Shown: piece after piece, positions 8,604 to 17,692 of the stretch
Layout: each line of letters begins with the position of its first letter
Numbering within the stretch: the first letter of the stretch is position 1
DNA from: Bacteroidales bacterium UBA7009
GTDB lineage: Bacteria > Bacteroidota > Bacteroidia > Bacteroidales > Paludibacteraceae
Assembly (NCBI GenBank): GCA_002449665.1
Contig: DJXH01000027.1
Coordinates: forward strand, 62,001-126,000
Direction: 5' to 3'
Length of the DNA stretch: 64,000 nucleotides
The notes under the pieces: generated by a model
What the model was told of the DNA's origin: nothing
Seen by the model: the letters and a program-made list of their open reading frames with translations, nothing else
The model's database searches: none
Made by a program: the position numbers and the translations under genes

Positions 8604-9878
8604 TTAGTATATTCCGACATATTCACGTTTCACCGGCGCGGATTTTTTGTAGTCTTTTTTCAGCCTTATGCCGGTTGTCTTTACGTCTGTTACCATCTGT
8701 GTGGCTTTCAGCGATATAGGCACTCTGTTGCCTTTCGTGTCCTGTACGAATCCTGTTGATTCGAGGTTCTTTTCACGTGGTATGAGTATGCCGTCTTTCA
8801 GTTCGTATATAGTTGATACTTTCGCTTGCATTTCGCCTTTTCTCAATTTGAATTTTTCAAAATCCGTGCCGTTGATGTTAAACAGGTTTATCCAGTCAAG
8901 CAATGTCCCTTTCATCTTGTAAGAGAAGAGCAGGTAGAAAGACATCTGCATATCTACCGTATAGGCTTTGAGCGTATAGTCGGCTGTGTTGATGATGAGG
9001 TTCTCTGTGAAGGCCGCCTTGAACATGCCCATAAAATCGTACTTGCGTGTGTAGGTCAGCACGCATTGTTCGCCGTTTTCCACGCTCGTTTTCCAGCGTT
9101 TCAGTTCGTTGCTCGTGTCAAGCAGGTGGTCGGGGTCAAGTCGCATGTGCCACAGCCCTCGGTGTACTCCCGTGCCGCTGTCTATGGTTTGTGCGAGGTG
9201 TTTGCGGTTCTTGTCTTTTTCGTTTTGCCGGATGTTGTCAAGTTGTTGTCTTACTTCGGGCGAGCAGTAACGTTTGCAGTATTCGGCAATCAGTTGAATG
9301 CTGTCTTTGCCGTTGTAGCCGCCGAGTGGCTGTTCAATCACGGTGGCAATCATCTGCTCCATACCCCACGGCTGGTCTTGTGCATCAAGTCTTACATCGC
9401 TCACTATGCTGTATGCGGTTGTGCTGTCGGGCAGGTCTTGAAGCAGTTTGAGGTAAGTGGAGCGGAGTATCTGTGCGAGCAGTTTGCGGCGTGAGCGTTT
9501 GGTGTTCTTTTCTTTCACTACTGTTTCTTGCAAGGCTATAGGTTGTTCTGCAAGTGTGATAACAAGCAGACTGTCTTTGCTCTTCTCAAAGCGTGAGAGA
9601 GGAAAGACGGCTTTCTCGTAGCCTACGTATGAGGCGATGACCGTGGCTGAGGTGTCGAGTGAGGTGGTGAGGGTAAAACAGCCCTCAGCGTTGGTGGCTG
9701 TGCCTTTCTCCGGTTCCTGTTGTATATAGACAGTGGCGTACATCAGGTTTTCGCCGTTGCTGCCGATGACTTTGCCTTTGTAGTCGGTGGCAAAAGCGGA
9801 TAGCGAAAAGAGTGCCGACATTATAGCAATGCAGGCACTCATTGTCAGTGTTTTACCGGTAGTCTTTACTCTAACCAT
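8604..9878 (-). CDS. Carboxypeptidase-regulatory-like domain protein (CarboxypepD_reg-like)
   Basis: Exported protein of unknown function. From the ATG at 9878 the product is 424 residues with a basic N-terminus and signal peptide (cleavage near ALSAFA). The first 90 residues after it form a carboxypeptidase-D regulatory-like beta-sandwich (GKVIGSNGENLMYATVYIQQ, GTATNAEGCFTL, ASYVGYE), the domain seen at the start of SusC-type proteins. The rest resembles the uncharacterised region of DUF5686-like proteins, but no TonB-dependent barrel follows. The start overlaps the GH20 stop by 13 bases, so it is co-transcribed with the hexosaminidase. Confidence 0.75.
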   Translation of the reverse strand: MVRVKTTGKTLTMSACIAIMSALFSLSAFATDYKGKVIGSNGENLMYATVYIQQEPEKGTATNAEGCFTLTTSLDTSATVIASYVGYEKAVFPLSRFEKSKDSLLVITLAEQPIALQETVVKEKNTKRSRRKLLAQILRSTYLKLLQDLPDSTTAYSIVSDVRLDAQDQPWGMEQMIATVIEQPLGGYNGKDSIQLIAEYCKRYCSPEVRQQLDNIRQNEKDKNRKHLAQTIDSGTGVHRGLWHMRLDPDHLLDTSNELKRWKTSVENGEQCVLTYTRKYDFMGMFKAAFTENLIINTADYTLKAYTVDMQMSFYLLFSYKMKGTLLDWINLFNINGTDFEKFKLRKGEMQAKVSTIYELKDGILIPREKNLESTGFVQDTKGNRVPISLKATQMVTDVKTTGIRLKKDYKKSAPVKREYVGIY

Positions 9879-11995
9879 AGCCAAGTGTTATTGGACTTGT
9901 GTCCGAGATACTCTATTTGTGCTTTCACTATGCCCTTAAAGTCGGCAGGCAGCGTAAACGGAGCGGTGTATTCTTGTCGGCTGTCCCCTAAAGTGTAGAA
10001 GATTTTTCCTCCGTTCATCACTTTGTTTATGCTTATCTCTATGCCGTTGTCTGTTTTCTCGGCGTGAATACCGGGCTGTTGAATATGGAAATTACGCCCT
10101 GTGGAGGCAAGCAAGGGCAGTAGGGTCTCATATACAAGCGATGTGTAGTCGGCTATAGTAAGGCTTGAGCGGTTGTTCCAAGCCCTTTCGCTCAGTCCGT
10201 ACATCTTCGGATAGAGTTGATATTCAGCTTGCTTGAAACTGAACAGACACTCAGCCCACAGTTGAGCGTTCATACCTATGATGTTCTCGTGCTGAACAGG
10301 CAGCCAGTCAAACGAGCGGAACTCGTCGGTATATCCGCCCCAGTCAAGACCTTTCTCTTCGTGGTGGCGGCAGTAAGCAAAGTCGAAATAGAGGTGGTTG
10401 GCTGTGGCAAGCACTACGGGGTAGCCCGCTTGTGCCATCTCCATCGGTTTTTCCTCGCCGTTATGCCAACTATAGCATATAGCCCGCGACTCTGGACGGC
10501 AGAAATGTGTAATCTCCTCCCAGCCCATAGGTTGCAGTCCGTAGCGGCTCAGTATGTCAAGCACGCCGTCTATAAAGGCTTGGTGCTCCTTGTAGGTCAG
10601 TGCGCCATCCGGCACCTCGTCGCCGCCGATGTTGAAAATCTTAAATTCGCAGTCGGCTTCATCGTACATTTTTTTCAGTTCGCTTACCACTGTCTCTATG
10701 AATGTCAGTGCATACGGATTGCTTACGGCAATCACGTTGTCCGTATAGAGTTGAGCACTGACATACTCTCTTTGTTCAAGCACGCTGTCTGTCAGTAGAG
10801 GGAACAGTGCTTTTTTGCAGGCGCGCATGTGTCCGGGCATATCTATTTCAGGGATGACACGTATATGGCGCGCTTTGGCATATTGCAGCAGGTCTATGTA
10901 TTCACTGCGTGTAAGAAAACCGTTGGCAGTGTTTTTCGGGTCGGTATAGTCCCAGCCGCCAAAGTACATAGGATAAAGACACTCTTTTTCGTCCGTTGTA
11001 TATCCGCGCCGTGCTCCTTGCTCTGTCAGTTGAGGCAGCCCGGGAATCTCCACGCGCCAAGCCTCGTCATCGGAGATATGAAAATGCAGCACGTTCAGTT
11101 TGAGGTCTGCCATCATGTCAAGCACGCGCTTTACGGAGTCGGCAGGGTAGAAATTGCGCACTATGTCAAGCATTACGCCTCTGTGGTGCATATCGGGCGA
11201 ATCTTCTATAACGCTGATGTTTGTCTTGGTGCCTAATTTGCCGATTGTCTGTTCGGCATAATAGAAACCGTCATCGTCTGATGCGTATATGGTGATGCTC
11301 TCGCCGTTGAAGGTGATTTTATAGCCTTCTTGGGGTATGGAAGGATCGGCGATTTTGTCGATGGAAGCAGTGTTTATCTCTGTGATTTTGTCGGTGAAAA
11401 GGACTTTTTTAGGTTGTGGCAGCAAAGGCATGATGTCGCTGTTTTTCTCGCCTGCGGTTTTGCTTTCGTTATACTGATAGACATACTCTCCCTCGGCGTA
11501 GGGTGTTTTCTCCCAAATGTCTATCCCGCGCAGCATCTGCTCTTTGCGGGTGTATGGCTCGTAGGTGCAGGTAACGTTTACGGGTTTGCCGCCGTTGTCT
11601 GCCACAAAGAAAAGTCCTTCGGGGCGTATGCTCTCGCGTATCGCCGTCCAGCGGAAGCGCAGTATATAGCTGCGGCTCTCTCCGGCGGGTATAGGCTCGT
11701 AGGCTGCTGCGGGGGCGAAATAGTGATAACTGCCTTGTATCGTGTGTCCCGATAGGGCGGAGTCGTTTTGGTCGATAGGGATCATTGACTCAAGGCAGAA
11801 ATACAGCCGCCAGTCTTTTCCGAGTTCCTTGCCCGAAGTGTTGGTAAGGGTCAGTTTGGCTTCCGACACCTTCGGTTCTACGTCATTGCGAAGAAACTCC
11901 CAGTGTGCTTTAAGTGGTGCTTGTGCCTGTTTATTACAGGAAATAAACATAAAAGAAAGCGAAAATGATAACAAAATGCTTAAAAACTGTTTCAT
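9866..11995 (-). CDS. GH20 beta-N-acetylhexosaminidase lipoprotein
   Basis: Hydrolyses terminal beta-linked GlcNAc or GalNAc by substrate-assisted catalysis. The 709-residue product has a lipoprotein signal with lipid-modified C20 (FISC). A CHB_HEX-like sandwich (about 28-150) comes next, then a GH20b domain (about 185-270) and the TIM barrel from about 270. Hallmarks are HFHISDDEAWR, PEIDMPGHM and NIGGDE, where D459-E460 is the catalytic pair. A C-terminal FN3-like piece closes it. The target could be mucin, chitin or host N-glycans; the sequence does not decide. Its promoter interlocks with that of the divergent nucleoside kinase. Confidence 0.95.
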   Translation of the reverse strand: MKQFLSILLSFSLSFMFISCNKQAQAPLKAHWEFLRNDVEPKVSEAKLTLTNTSGKELGKDWRLYFCLESMIPIDQNDSALSGHTIQGSYHYFAPAAAYEPIPAGESRSYILRFRWTAIRESIRPEGLFFVADNGGKPVNVTCTYEPYTRKEQMLRGIDIWEKTPYAEGEYVYQYNESKTAGEKNSDIMPLLPQPKKVLFTDKITEINTASIDKIADPSIPQEGYKITFNGESITIYASDDDGFYYAEQTIGKLGTKTNISVIEDSPDMHHRGVMLDIVRNFYPADSVKRVLDMMADLKLNVLHFHISDDEAWRVEIPGLPQLTEQGARRGYTTDEKECLYPMYFGGWDYTDPKNTANGFLTRSEYIDLLQYAKARHIRVIPEIDMPGHMRACKKALFPLLTDSVLEQREYVSAQLYTDNVIAVSNPYALTFIETVVSELKKMYDEADCEFKIFNIGGDEVPDGALTYKEHQAFIDGVLDILSRYGLQPMGWEEITHFCRPESRAICYSWHNGEEKPMEMAQAGYPVVLATANHLYFDFAYCRHHEEKGLDWGGYTDEFRSFDWLPVQHENIIGMNAQLWAECLFSFKQAEYQLYPKMYGLSERAWNNRSSLTIADYTSLVYETLLPLLASTGRNFHIQQPGIHAEKTDNGIEISINKVMNGGKIFYTLGDSRQEYTAPFTLPADFKGIVKAQIEYLGHKSNNTWLWLE

Positions 11996-12007
11996 ATTTT
12001 CAAAATT

Positions 12008-12043
12008 TTTGCAAAGGTAAGAATTTATCAGTACCTTTGCAAG
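12008..12043. promoter_or_regulatory. Interlocked divergent promoters (hexosaminidase / nucleoside kinase)
   Basis: Plus promoter: TTTG 12008-12011 and TACCTTTG 12032-12039. Minus promoter: CTTG 12043-12040 and TACCTTTG 12019-12012. Both spacers are 20 bases, so each -33 abuts the other's -7. The core is a perfect inverted repeat, TTGCAAAGGTA and TACCTTTGCAA around 12 bases. Confidence 0.8.
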
Positions 12044-12069
12044 CCTAATTGTTAAATTTGCGGTGCAAT

Positions 12070-13752
12070 ATGGGAAAAAAAATGGACAAAGTGACCGTAT
12101 TCTGTAAGAATACAGGCAAGTATTATGACATTGAGTGCGGTACTTCGCTGCTCGAACTGTACAATATGATAGGTTTGCAGTTGCGTTATCCTGTCATCAC
12201 GGCTCGTGTCAATTATAAACTCCAAAACCTTAATTTTCTTATATACAAGCCCAAGGATATTGAGTTTCTCGATGCCTCCTGTTCTGCCGGTATGCGTTGC
12301 TATGTACGCACTCTGTCTATGGTGATGGCTTGCGCGGTAAGAGAACTTTATCCCCAGTGCGACCTCAGAATAGAGCACCCTATTTCCAAAGGCTATTACT
12401 GTACTATTCGCGATGAGCAAGGCGATAAAATCAGACTTACACCCGAAGCAATAATGCAGGTAAGGCAAAAAATGCAAGAACTCGTAGATGCCGACCTGCC
12501 TGTCATCACCGAGGAAAAGCAGACCAAAGAGGTAATGCGTTTGTTCGGCGAAAGAAAAGAGGGTGAGGTTAATCTTTTTGAAACGCTCGGTAATCCCTAT
12601 TGCCGCTATTTTCGTATAGGTAACTACATTGACTACTACACCGGCGTTCTTATGCCTTCCACGGGGTATATCAATAAGTTTGACGTTATTCCCTACCACG
12701 ATGATATGCTGCTCCGTATCCCCAACCGTATCGACCCGATGCAGTTGGAAGATATGCCGTGTCAGGATAAGATGTTCGGTATCTTCAGCGAGTTTATGGG
12801 CTGGAACAAACTGCTGCACATTTCTAATGTAGGTGAGTTTAACCGTGCGTGCAAGAACAACAAGTCCTTTGAGATGATCAAACTCAGCGAGGCTCTACAC
12901 GAAAAGAAAGTGGCGCAGATAGCAGACCGCATTGCCTCATGCGAAGAAAGACCGCGCTTTGTGCTTATCTCCGGTCCGTCATCATCGGGTAAGACCACTT
13001 TCTCTATGCGTCTTCGTATTCAGTTGATGGTGAACGGGATAAGACCGGTAGTTATCTCTATGGATAACTATTTTGTCAACCGTGAGGATACACCACGAGA
13101 CGAGAACGGAGAATGGGATTTTGAGCATCTGCACGCTCTTGACCTCGATCTTTTCCGCAAGGACTTGAAGAGTCTGCTTGAGGGTGAGGAAATCAAACTG
13201 CCTACATTCAATTTTGAGACCGGTAAGCGCGAGTACCGCGGCAACAAACTCAAACTTGAGAACGACACCGTATGCATAATAGAAGGTCTGCACGCTCTCA
13301 ATCCCGAACTGATACCTAATATCCCGCGTTCAGCCACCTTCAAGATTTTCGTCTCTGCTCTCACTTCCGTCAATCTTGACAATCACAACTGGATTCCCAC
13401 TACCGATGTACGCCTTATCCGCCGTATAGTGCGCGATGCTCGCTATCGCGGTTATACCGCCACCGAGACCATCGCACGCAGCAAGAGTGTGCTTCGGGGT
13501 GAGGAGAGATGGATATATCCCTTCCAAGAGGAGGCTGACGTGATGTTTAATTCCGCTCTTATCTTCGAGTTGGCAGTGCTCAAACGCTATGCAGAGCCGC
13601 TGCTTGCTGACGTACCTAAATATACAGATGAATATACCGATGCTCACCGTCTGCTTAAAGAACTCAGTTACTTTGAGATTATCCCCGAACGCGAAATACC
13701 GCCTACCAGTTTCCTTCGCGAGTTCGTCGGCGGCAGTTCGTTCAGGTATTAA
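12070..13752 (+). CDS. TGS-domain nucleoside (uridine-like) kinase
   Basis: Probably phosphorylates a nucleoside such as uridine or cytidine in the cytosol. The 560-residue product fuses a TGS-like N-terminal domain (about 1-65) and a threonyl-tRNA-synthetase-like second domain (about 70-240) to a P-loop kinase. The Walker A GPSSSGKT is at residues 302-309, and SMDNYFVNREDTPRDENGEW and IIEGLHALNPEL follow, as in uridine kinases. This fusion is common in Bacteroidota and Firmicutes; its substrate is usually annotated only as nucleoside. ATG 12070 is preferred to upstream TTG 12049. An alternative ATG lies four codons on. SPOR and folE genes follow. Confidence 0.88.
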   Translation: MGKKMDKVTVFCKNTGKYYDIECGTSLLELYNMIGLQLRYPVITARVNYKLQNLNFLIYKPKDIEFLDASCSAGMRCYVRTLSMVMACAVRELYPQCDLRIEHPISKGYYCTIRDEQGDKIRLTPEAIMQVRQKMQELVDADLPVITEEKQTKEVMRLFGERKEGEVNLFETLGNPYCRYFRIGNYIDYYTGVLMPSTGYINKFDVIPYHDDMLLRIPNRIDPMQLEDMPCQDKMFGIFSEFMGWNKLLHISNVGEFNRACKNNKSFEMIKLSEALHEKKVAQIADRIASCEERPRFVLISGPSSSGKTTFSMRLRIQLMVNGIRPVVISMDNYFVNREDTPRDENGEWDFEHLHALDLDLFRKDLKSLLEGEEIKLPTFNFETGKREYRGNKLKLENDTVCIIEGLHALNPELIPNIPRSATFKIFVSALTSVNLDNHNWIPTTDVRLIRRIVRDARYRGYTATETIARSKSVLRGEERWIYPFQEEADVMFNSALIFELAVLKRYAEPLLADVPKYTDEYTDAHRLLKELSYFEIIPEREIPPTSFLREFVGGSSFRY

Positions 13753-13784
13753 GCAGCCTATGTGTCTTATTTACGATAATCAAG

Positions 13785-14240
13785 ATGAAGAAACTTTTTT
13801 TGCTTATATTGTTTTTTGTGCCTGCGCTGTTTGTTTGTTCTCAGACCGTTGAAGAATTGCCTCTGCCACAGCCTGCCATACTTGCCGATATGCCAAAAGG
13901 AACGGTTGTGCAGGACTCGGCTGTTACCGTTCTTATGCAGGAGAAGATTGCCGGTATAGTACGCGGTGTGGTGGAGATGCCCGGCTATCGTGTGCAGGTC
14001 TATTCGTCCAACCGCCCTGCACAAGCCAAGCAAGAGGCGATAAAGATGAAAGAACGGCTTCGTCAGGAAACGGATGCCGCTATATATATAGTGTCCGCAC
14101 CGCCGTTTATCAAGGTTAGATTAGGCGATTTTCGTACACATCAGGAGGCTACTGACTTCAAAAACGCCTTTATTCAGCAGTTCCCCGACCTCAAAGGCGA
14201 CACATACGTAGTAAGAGACGATATCAAAGTGAGGAGATAA
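13785..14240 (+). CDS. SPOR-domain periplasmic protein
   Basis: Predicted exported protein that binds septal peptidoglycan lacking stem peptides. It is 151 residues, with a signal peptide (1-19, LFVCSQ) and a short linker. A SPOR domain fills about residues 70-150 (GYRVQVYSSNRPAQAKQEAIKMK, then FIKVRLGDFRTHQEATDFKNAF). It lies 32 bases after the kinase gene and 5 bases before folE, so all three are likely on one transcript. Such stand-alone SPOR proteins are widespread in the phylum. A role in cell division is likely from the domain only. Confidence 0.88.
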   Translation: MKKLFLLILFFVPALFVCSQTVEELPLPQPAILADMPKGTVVQDSAVTVLMQEKIAGIVRGVVEMPGYRVQVYSSNRPAQAKQEAIKMKERLRQETDAAIYIVSAPPFIKVRLGDFRTHQEATDFKNAFIQQFPDLKGDTYVVRDDIKVRR

Positions 14241-14245
14241 CCGTT

Positions 14246-14827
14246 ATGCAAGAGTTTATACCCAACGATAATACCACTGCCGCTGTAGGCAATCATATAC
14301 GTGAGATTCTTAATCTTGTAGGCGAGTCGCCCGAAAGGGAAGGACTGCTCAAGACCCCTAAGCGTGTAGGCAAGGCTTTTCAGTATCTGACCAAAGGCTA
14401 CAACGAAGACCCTGAGCAGATTTTGCGCTCTGCACTTTTTGAGGAAGAGTACCGCCAGATGGTGGTGGTGAAAGACATAGAGTTTTATTCTCTCTGTGAG
14501 CATCATCTGTTGCCGTTCTTCGGCAAGGCTCACGTGGCTTATATCCCTAACGGAAAGATTACGGGCTTGAGCAAGATTGCCCGTGTGGTGGATGTCTTTG
14601 CCCGCCGCCTGCAAGTGCAGGAGCGTATGACAATGCAGATAAAAGACTGCATTCAGCAGACGCTTAGTCCGTTAGGTGTGATGGTGGTGATAGAAGCAGA
14701 ACATCTTTGTATGCAGATGCGCGGTGTGCAGAAGCAACATTCGCTCACTACCACTTCCGATTTTACGGGTGCTTTTAATCGCCCTGAAACGCGCGAGGAG
14801 TTCCTGCGGCTTATTCACAACAAATAA
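14246..14827 (+). CDS. folE: GTP cyclohydrolase I
   Basis: Converts GTP to 7,8-dihydroneopterin triphosphate, the first step of folate (and biopterin or queuosine-type) synthesis; a cytosolic decamer. The product is 193 residues. The zinc ligands are visible as C84 and H87 (SLCEHHLLPFFG) and C155 (EHLCMQMRG), and the substrate motif GKITGLSKIARVVD is intact (103-116). This is the classical zinc-type enzyme (folE, not folE2). It is 5 bases downstream of the SPOR gene. Another folate gene, the 5-formyl-THF cyclo-ligase, lies 1.5 kb away. It ends 2 bases from the convergent DUF6242 gene, with no terminator visible between them. Confidence 0.97.
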   Translation: MQEFIPNDNTTAAVGNHIREILNLVGESPEREGLLKTPKRVGKAFQYLTKGYNEDPEQILRSALFEEEYRQMVVVKDIEFYSLCEHHLLPFFGKAHVAYIPNGKITGLSKIARVVDVFARRLQVQERMTMQIKDCIQQTLSPLGVMVVIEAEHLCMQMRGVQKQHSLTTTSDFTGAFNRPETREEFLRLIHNK

Positions 14828-14829
14828 TC

Positions 14830-16185
14830 TTACCAGTCTATTGAGTTGAGTTTGCCGCGATAGATGTCGGTGAAAAACTGCTCTTTGCTCTGTCCGCCGA
14901 TAAGGTAGATATAGTAGCCGTCGGTTATTGCCGATTGTCTCCATCTCGGAGTGTGGTCTGTCGGCAAAAGGCAGTGAATGGTGTCGTTGGTGCTGTTCCA
15001 AGTCATACCTTCGTTGGCGGATATAAGTACGTCATCGTTAAGTTCGTAGCTGCTGTTTACGCCGCCGTACATCATAAGTTGGCCGTTATATCTTACTATG
15101 CTTGCTCCGGCAAAAGGCTTGGCAGTATGTGAATTTTGCAGATTAACAATTCTGTATATGCCGTCCACAGCCTCCATTGCCCAACTGTCGGCAATCATTT
15201 TCCCCTCTGCGTTATAACCGCCTGCTATGAGTGCGTGTTCATAGCCGTTGTCTGCTTGGTAAATGACAGAAGCAAAGTCGCTTATGGGTGCTTGTGAGCG
15301 CAAAAGACGATATTGGTTGTCGTATGTGCCGGATGTGAGGTTGACCGTGGCGAGGTAGCAACTGTCTTTGTTGGTGCCGGATTGCAGCAATGCCCACAGT
15401 TTGCCGTCAAAGCAAGCCCAAAAGGCTAAAGGTTCTGCATCGCTGTCAAGTGATGTAGCCTGCCAAGTAAGGGCATCGTCGGACGAGTATAGAGTATTGT
15501 CCGTTGTATTAAGGTAGTAAAAACGTTTGCCTATAGAGTCGTATTGTATTTGGCGGCAGTGGCAAGGTGTAGGCAGGGTTGTTATGTTGTTGTCAGTCCA
15601 GTCGGTGCCGTTGTCTGATAGAGCCACTCTGTTGGTTTCGGCGGTGGAACGGAAGAAGCAGAACTTGCCGGAGGCGAGAAGGCATTTCTGTTCGGCTGTC
15701 TTGGCAGGGACGATGTTTTGTGTCAGTTGCTCCCATATATACAAGTCAGGATCGGCTTGATGGACGGGGGCGATGATGTTATACCATTTTTCGTGTTTCT
15801 TGTCGGCTGCATAGATTTGCAGTCTTATCGGAGTTAAAGTAAAGTCGAGTGTGTCCTTACCTGATAGGACGATAGAGGTGTCGCCCGTATAGCAGATAGC
15901 GGCTGACGGTCTGCCTCCGTATCTGATAACGGGTATTACTCTTTTCAGGTTTGTGCCGTAGGCTATGGAGTCGCCGTTGGTGAGGAAAATGCGCCCTGTA
16001 TCACTCAGGTTCTCCACGGTGAATTTTGCAGCCGCCAAGCCCGGCATAGTGTCGTTTGCCGTAAAAGCAAATGATGTAACGTTAGCGTTGGTAACGTCGT
16101 AAGTTACGGTGTTGGTGGTCTGCTTTTTGCAAGCGGTAACGGTCAGCAGCAGACAGAAAAATATAGGTAGAACGGATATTTTCAT
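14830..16185 (-). CDS. DUF6242 lipoprotein with Kelch-like repeats
   Basis: Exported lipoprotein of unknown function, 451 residues from ATG 16185. The lipobox TVTAC gives lipid-modified C19. An Ig-like N-terminal part (about 25-140) is followed by repeated Kelch or BNR-like blades: FYYLNTTDNTLYSSDDALTW, ALIAGGYNAEGKM, MYGGVNSSYELNDDV and YLIGGQSKEQFFTDI. This matches the Bacteroidales DUF6242 family as I know it. It is divergent from the 5-formyl-THF cyclo-ligase, with the two promoters interlocked, and convergent with folE. Confidence 0.78.
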   Translation of the reverse strand: MKISVLPIFFCLLLTVTACKKQTTNTVTYDVTNANVTSFAFTANDTMPGLAAAKFTVENLSDTGRIFLTNGDSIAYGTNLKRVIPVIRYGGRPSAAICYTGDTSIVLSGKDTLDFTLTPIRLQIYAADKKHEKWYNIIAPVHQADPDLYIWEQLTQNIVPAKTAEQKCLLASGKFCFFRSTAETNRVALSDNGTDWTDNNITTLPTPCHCRQIQYDSIGKRFYYLNTTDNTLYSSDDALTWQATSLDSDAEPLAFWACFDGKLWALLQSGTNKDSCYLATVNLTSGTYDNQYRLLRSQAPISDFASVIYQADNGYEHALIAGGYNAEGKMIADSWAMEAVDGIYRIVNLQNSHTAKPFAGASIVRYNGQLMMYGGVNSSYELNDDVLISANEGMTWNSTNDTIHCLLPTDHTPRWRQSAITDGYYIYLIGGQSKEQFFTDIYRGKLNSIDW

Positions 16186-16240
16186 ATTGTGTTTTTGTGT
16201 TGATTGTAACACAAGGCAGCAAATTTGATTAAAATTCGTG

Positions 16241-16288
16241 CAAAATTACTGCAAAATTTGCACACCTGCAAAAATCGCCGTAATTTTG
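16241..16288. promoter_or_regulatory. Interlocked divergent promoter module (DUF6242 / 5-FCL)
   Basis: Minus: TTTG 16272-16269 and TAATTTTG 16248-16241. Plus: TTTG 16257-16260 and TAATTTTG 16281-16288. Both spacers are 20 bases. The two -33 elements lie within the 16-bp palindrome TTTGCACACCTGCAAA (16257-16272). The same layout recurs at 39338-39385 and 49664-49711. Confidence 0.78.
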
Positions 16289-16320
16289 TCTTCTGATTTA
16301 CTCATATATATTAACTCATT

Positions 16321-16926
16321 ATGTTGTTTGAGAGCCAGATTCTTGATATTTTGCGTATGCTGCCTTTTCAGAAGACAGCCAAGCGCAAGGCGGAGATACG
16401 CGGACTTGATTCGCAGCGCAGGCGTGTGATGACCACCGACGAGGTGCACGAAGGTTCGCATAAGATAGTGGAGCAGATAGAGCGTATGACCTGCTGGAAA
16501 GAGGCAAAGACCGTTATGCTCTATTACCCTATCAACAACGAAGTGGATTTGCGCGCACTGGTGAAGAAATACGCAGACGAAAAGACTTTCCTTCTGCCTG
16601 CCACTTTGTCGGGACACCTGATAGAGGTCAGGCAGTATGTCAAGGGCGAGCCGCTCGTGAAAGGGCGTTTCGGTATTCCCGAACCTAAGACTCCCGCTTG
16701 GACAGGCGATATCGACCTTATCCTTGTTCCGGGTGTGGCTTTCGACAAAGACTGTCGCCGTCTCGGTCGCGGCGGCGGCTACTACGACCGCTTCCTAAAA
16801 CGCATAAAGATAAAAATGAAGATAGGCGTTTGCTACGATTTTCAGCTGCACGACGATTTGCCTCACGCTATGTTCGACCAAGTGATGGATCGCGTGGTAA
16901 CGCCGTCGAAGACTATTGGAGGTTGA
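16321..16926 (+). CDS. 5-formyltetrahydrofolate cyclo-ligase
   Basis: ATP-dependent conversion of 5-formyl-THF to 5,10-methenyl-THF in the cytosol. It is 201 residues, a usual length. Family motifs are MLYYPINNEVD (about 62-72), the substrate loop VKGRFGIPEPK, and the ATP/Mg motif VPGVAFDKDCRRLGRGGGYYDRFL (about 138-161). The ATG at 16321 is 32 bases after the -7 element. Its last 14 bases overlap the convergent unknown gene. Confidence 0.95.
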   Translation: MLFESQILDILRMLPFQKTAKRKAEIRGLDSQRRRVMTTDEVHEGSHKIVEQIERMTCWKEAKTVMLYYPINNEVDLRALVKKYADEKTFLLPATLSGHLIEVRQYVKGEPLVKGRFGIPEPKTPAWTGDIDLILVPGVAFDKDCRRLGRGGGYYDRFLKRIKIKMKIGVCYDFQLHDDLPHAMFDQVMDRVVTPSKTIGG

Positions 16927-17671
16927 TGCTTGTCTGCGCCTCCTGTGCTTCTTTTATTTTTCTGTCCGTCGCTTCGCTCAGGCGGCTCTCGCCCGTGCGG
17001 TAGTAGTATATCATTCCGTAGTTCTGGCAGGCACGCAGGCGGGCGTATGGCAGCAGGTTCTTATAGTGGTTCTCCACTTGATCCCAGATATTGAGAATGA
17101 TTTTGTCAGCCTCCTGCCGCATCTCCTCAAGGTCTTGGTATATACGGCTTTCGCTTTTGCGGTGAATGTGCTGATTGACCTGATGGTCCTTGAAAATGTC
17201 GTAATATACCCGCACTTTGTTTATCGCGGGATTGTATATAGGGAAGCCGCCTTGGCGGGTACGCTCCATCTCTCCGTCAATTATGTTTTTACCCCATACT
17301 AACAGGTCCTCTTCCGAACTCAGATCGGGTAGTATATGGCTGTCGGGGTCAAGTTTGTACAGTTCTTTCTGCTCTTTTTTTATCTCGCCGCGTATGACCG
17401 ACATATTCAGCACCTGTATGAAGTGGGATATATACATACGTGCGTTCTGCACCTCGCGGCGGTATTGTTTGTTGGCATTGACCCGTGTGTTGAAGTTCTC
17501 GTGGTACTGATACACTTTGTTTTCAAACTTCATCAGAAATTTCTGTGCTTCCGACATCGTTTGGTAGGTGATGACCTGCTCCGTGAAGTCGGCTTCGCTT
17601 GCCCTCTGCACTGCCGTTTGCAGTGCACTCAGGCGTGTCTGGTCGGTGTTGGGTAGTCTGCGATATGGCAT
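16913..17671 (-). CDS. Conserved Bacteroidales protein of unknown function
   Basis: Not recognised. The 252-residue product has no signal peptide or membrane helix and looks cytosolic. It is predicted to be mostly alpha-helical and charged, with a basic central segment (YQYHENFNTRVNANKQYRRE) and a C-terminal helix rich in Glu, Lys and Ala that may form a coiled coil (RLSEATDRKIKEAQEAQ). It follows the polyprenyl synthase gene by 21 bases and so belongs to the pgm-ddl-isoprenoid gene run. The 3' end overlaps the cyclo-ligase gene tail to tail by 14 bases. The size and intact frame support a real gene. Confidence 0.75.
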   Translation of the reverse strand: MPYRRLPNTDQTRLSALQTAVQRASEADFTEQVITYQTMSEAQKFLMKFENKVYQYHENFNTRVNANKQYRREVQNARMYISHFIQVLNMSVIRGEIKKEQKELYKLDPDSHILPDLSSEEDLLVWGKNIIDGEMERTRQGGFPIYNPAINKVRVYYDIFKDHQVNQHIHRKSESRIYQDLEEMRQEADKIILNIWDQVENHYKNLLPYARLRACQNYGMIYYYRTGESRLSEATDRKIKEAQEAQTSINLQ

Positions 17672-17692
17672 GGCTGTGGTTTTATAAAAAAA

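Noticed and set aside
12049..12069. Upstream TTG start for the nucleoside kinase
   Set aside because: It would lie almost at the transcription start and add residues unlike the family; ATG 12070 fits better.
12052..12819. 255-codon minus-strand open frame opposite the nucleoside kinase
   Set aside because: Kinase motifs and promoter support the plus-strand gene; the antisense protein has no family features.
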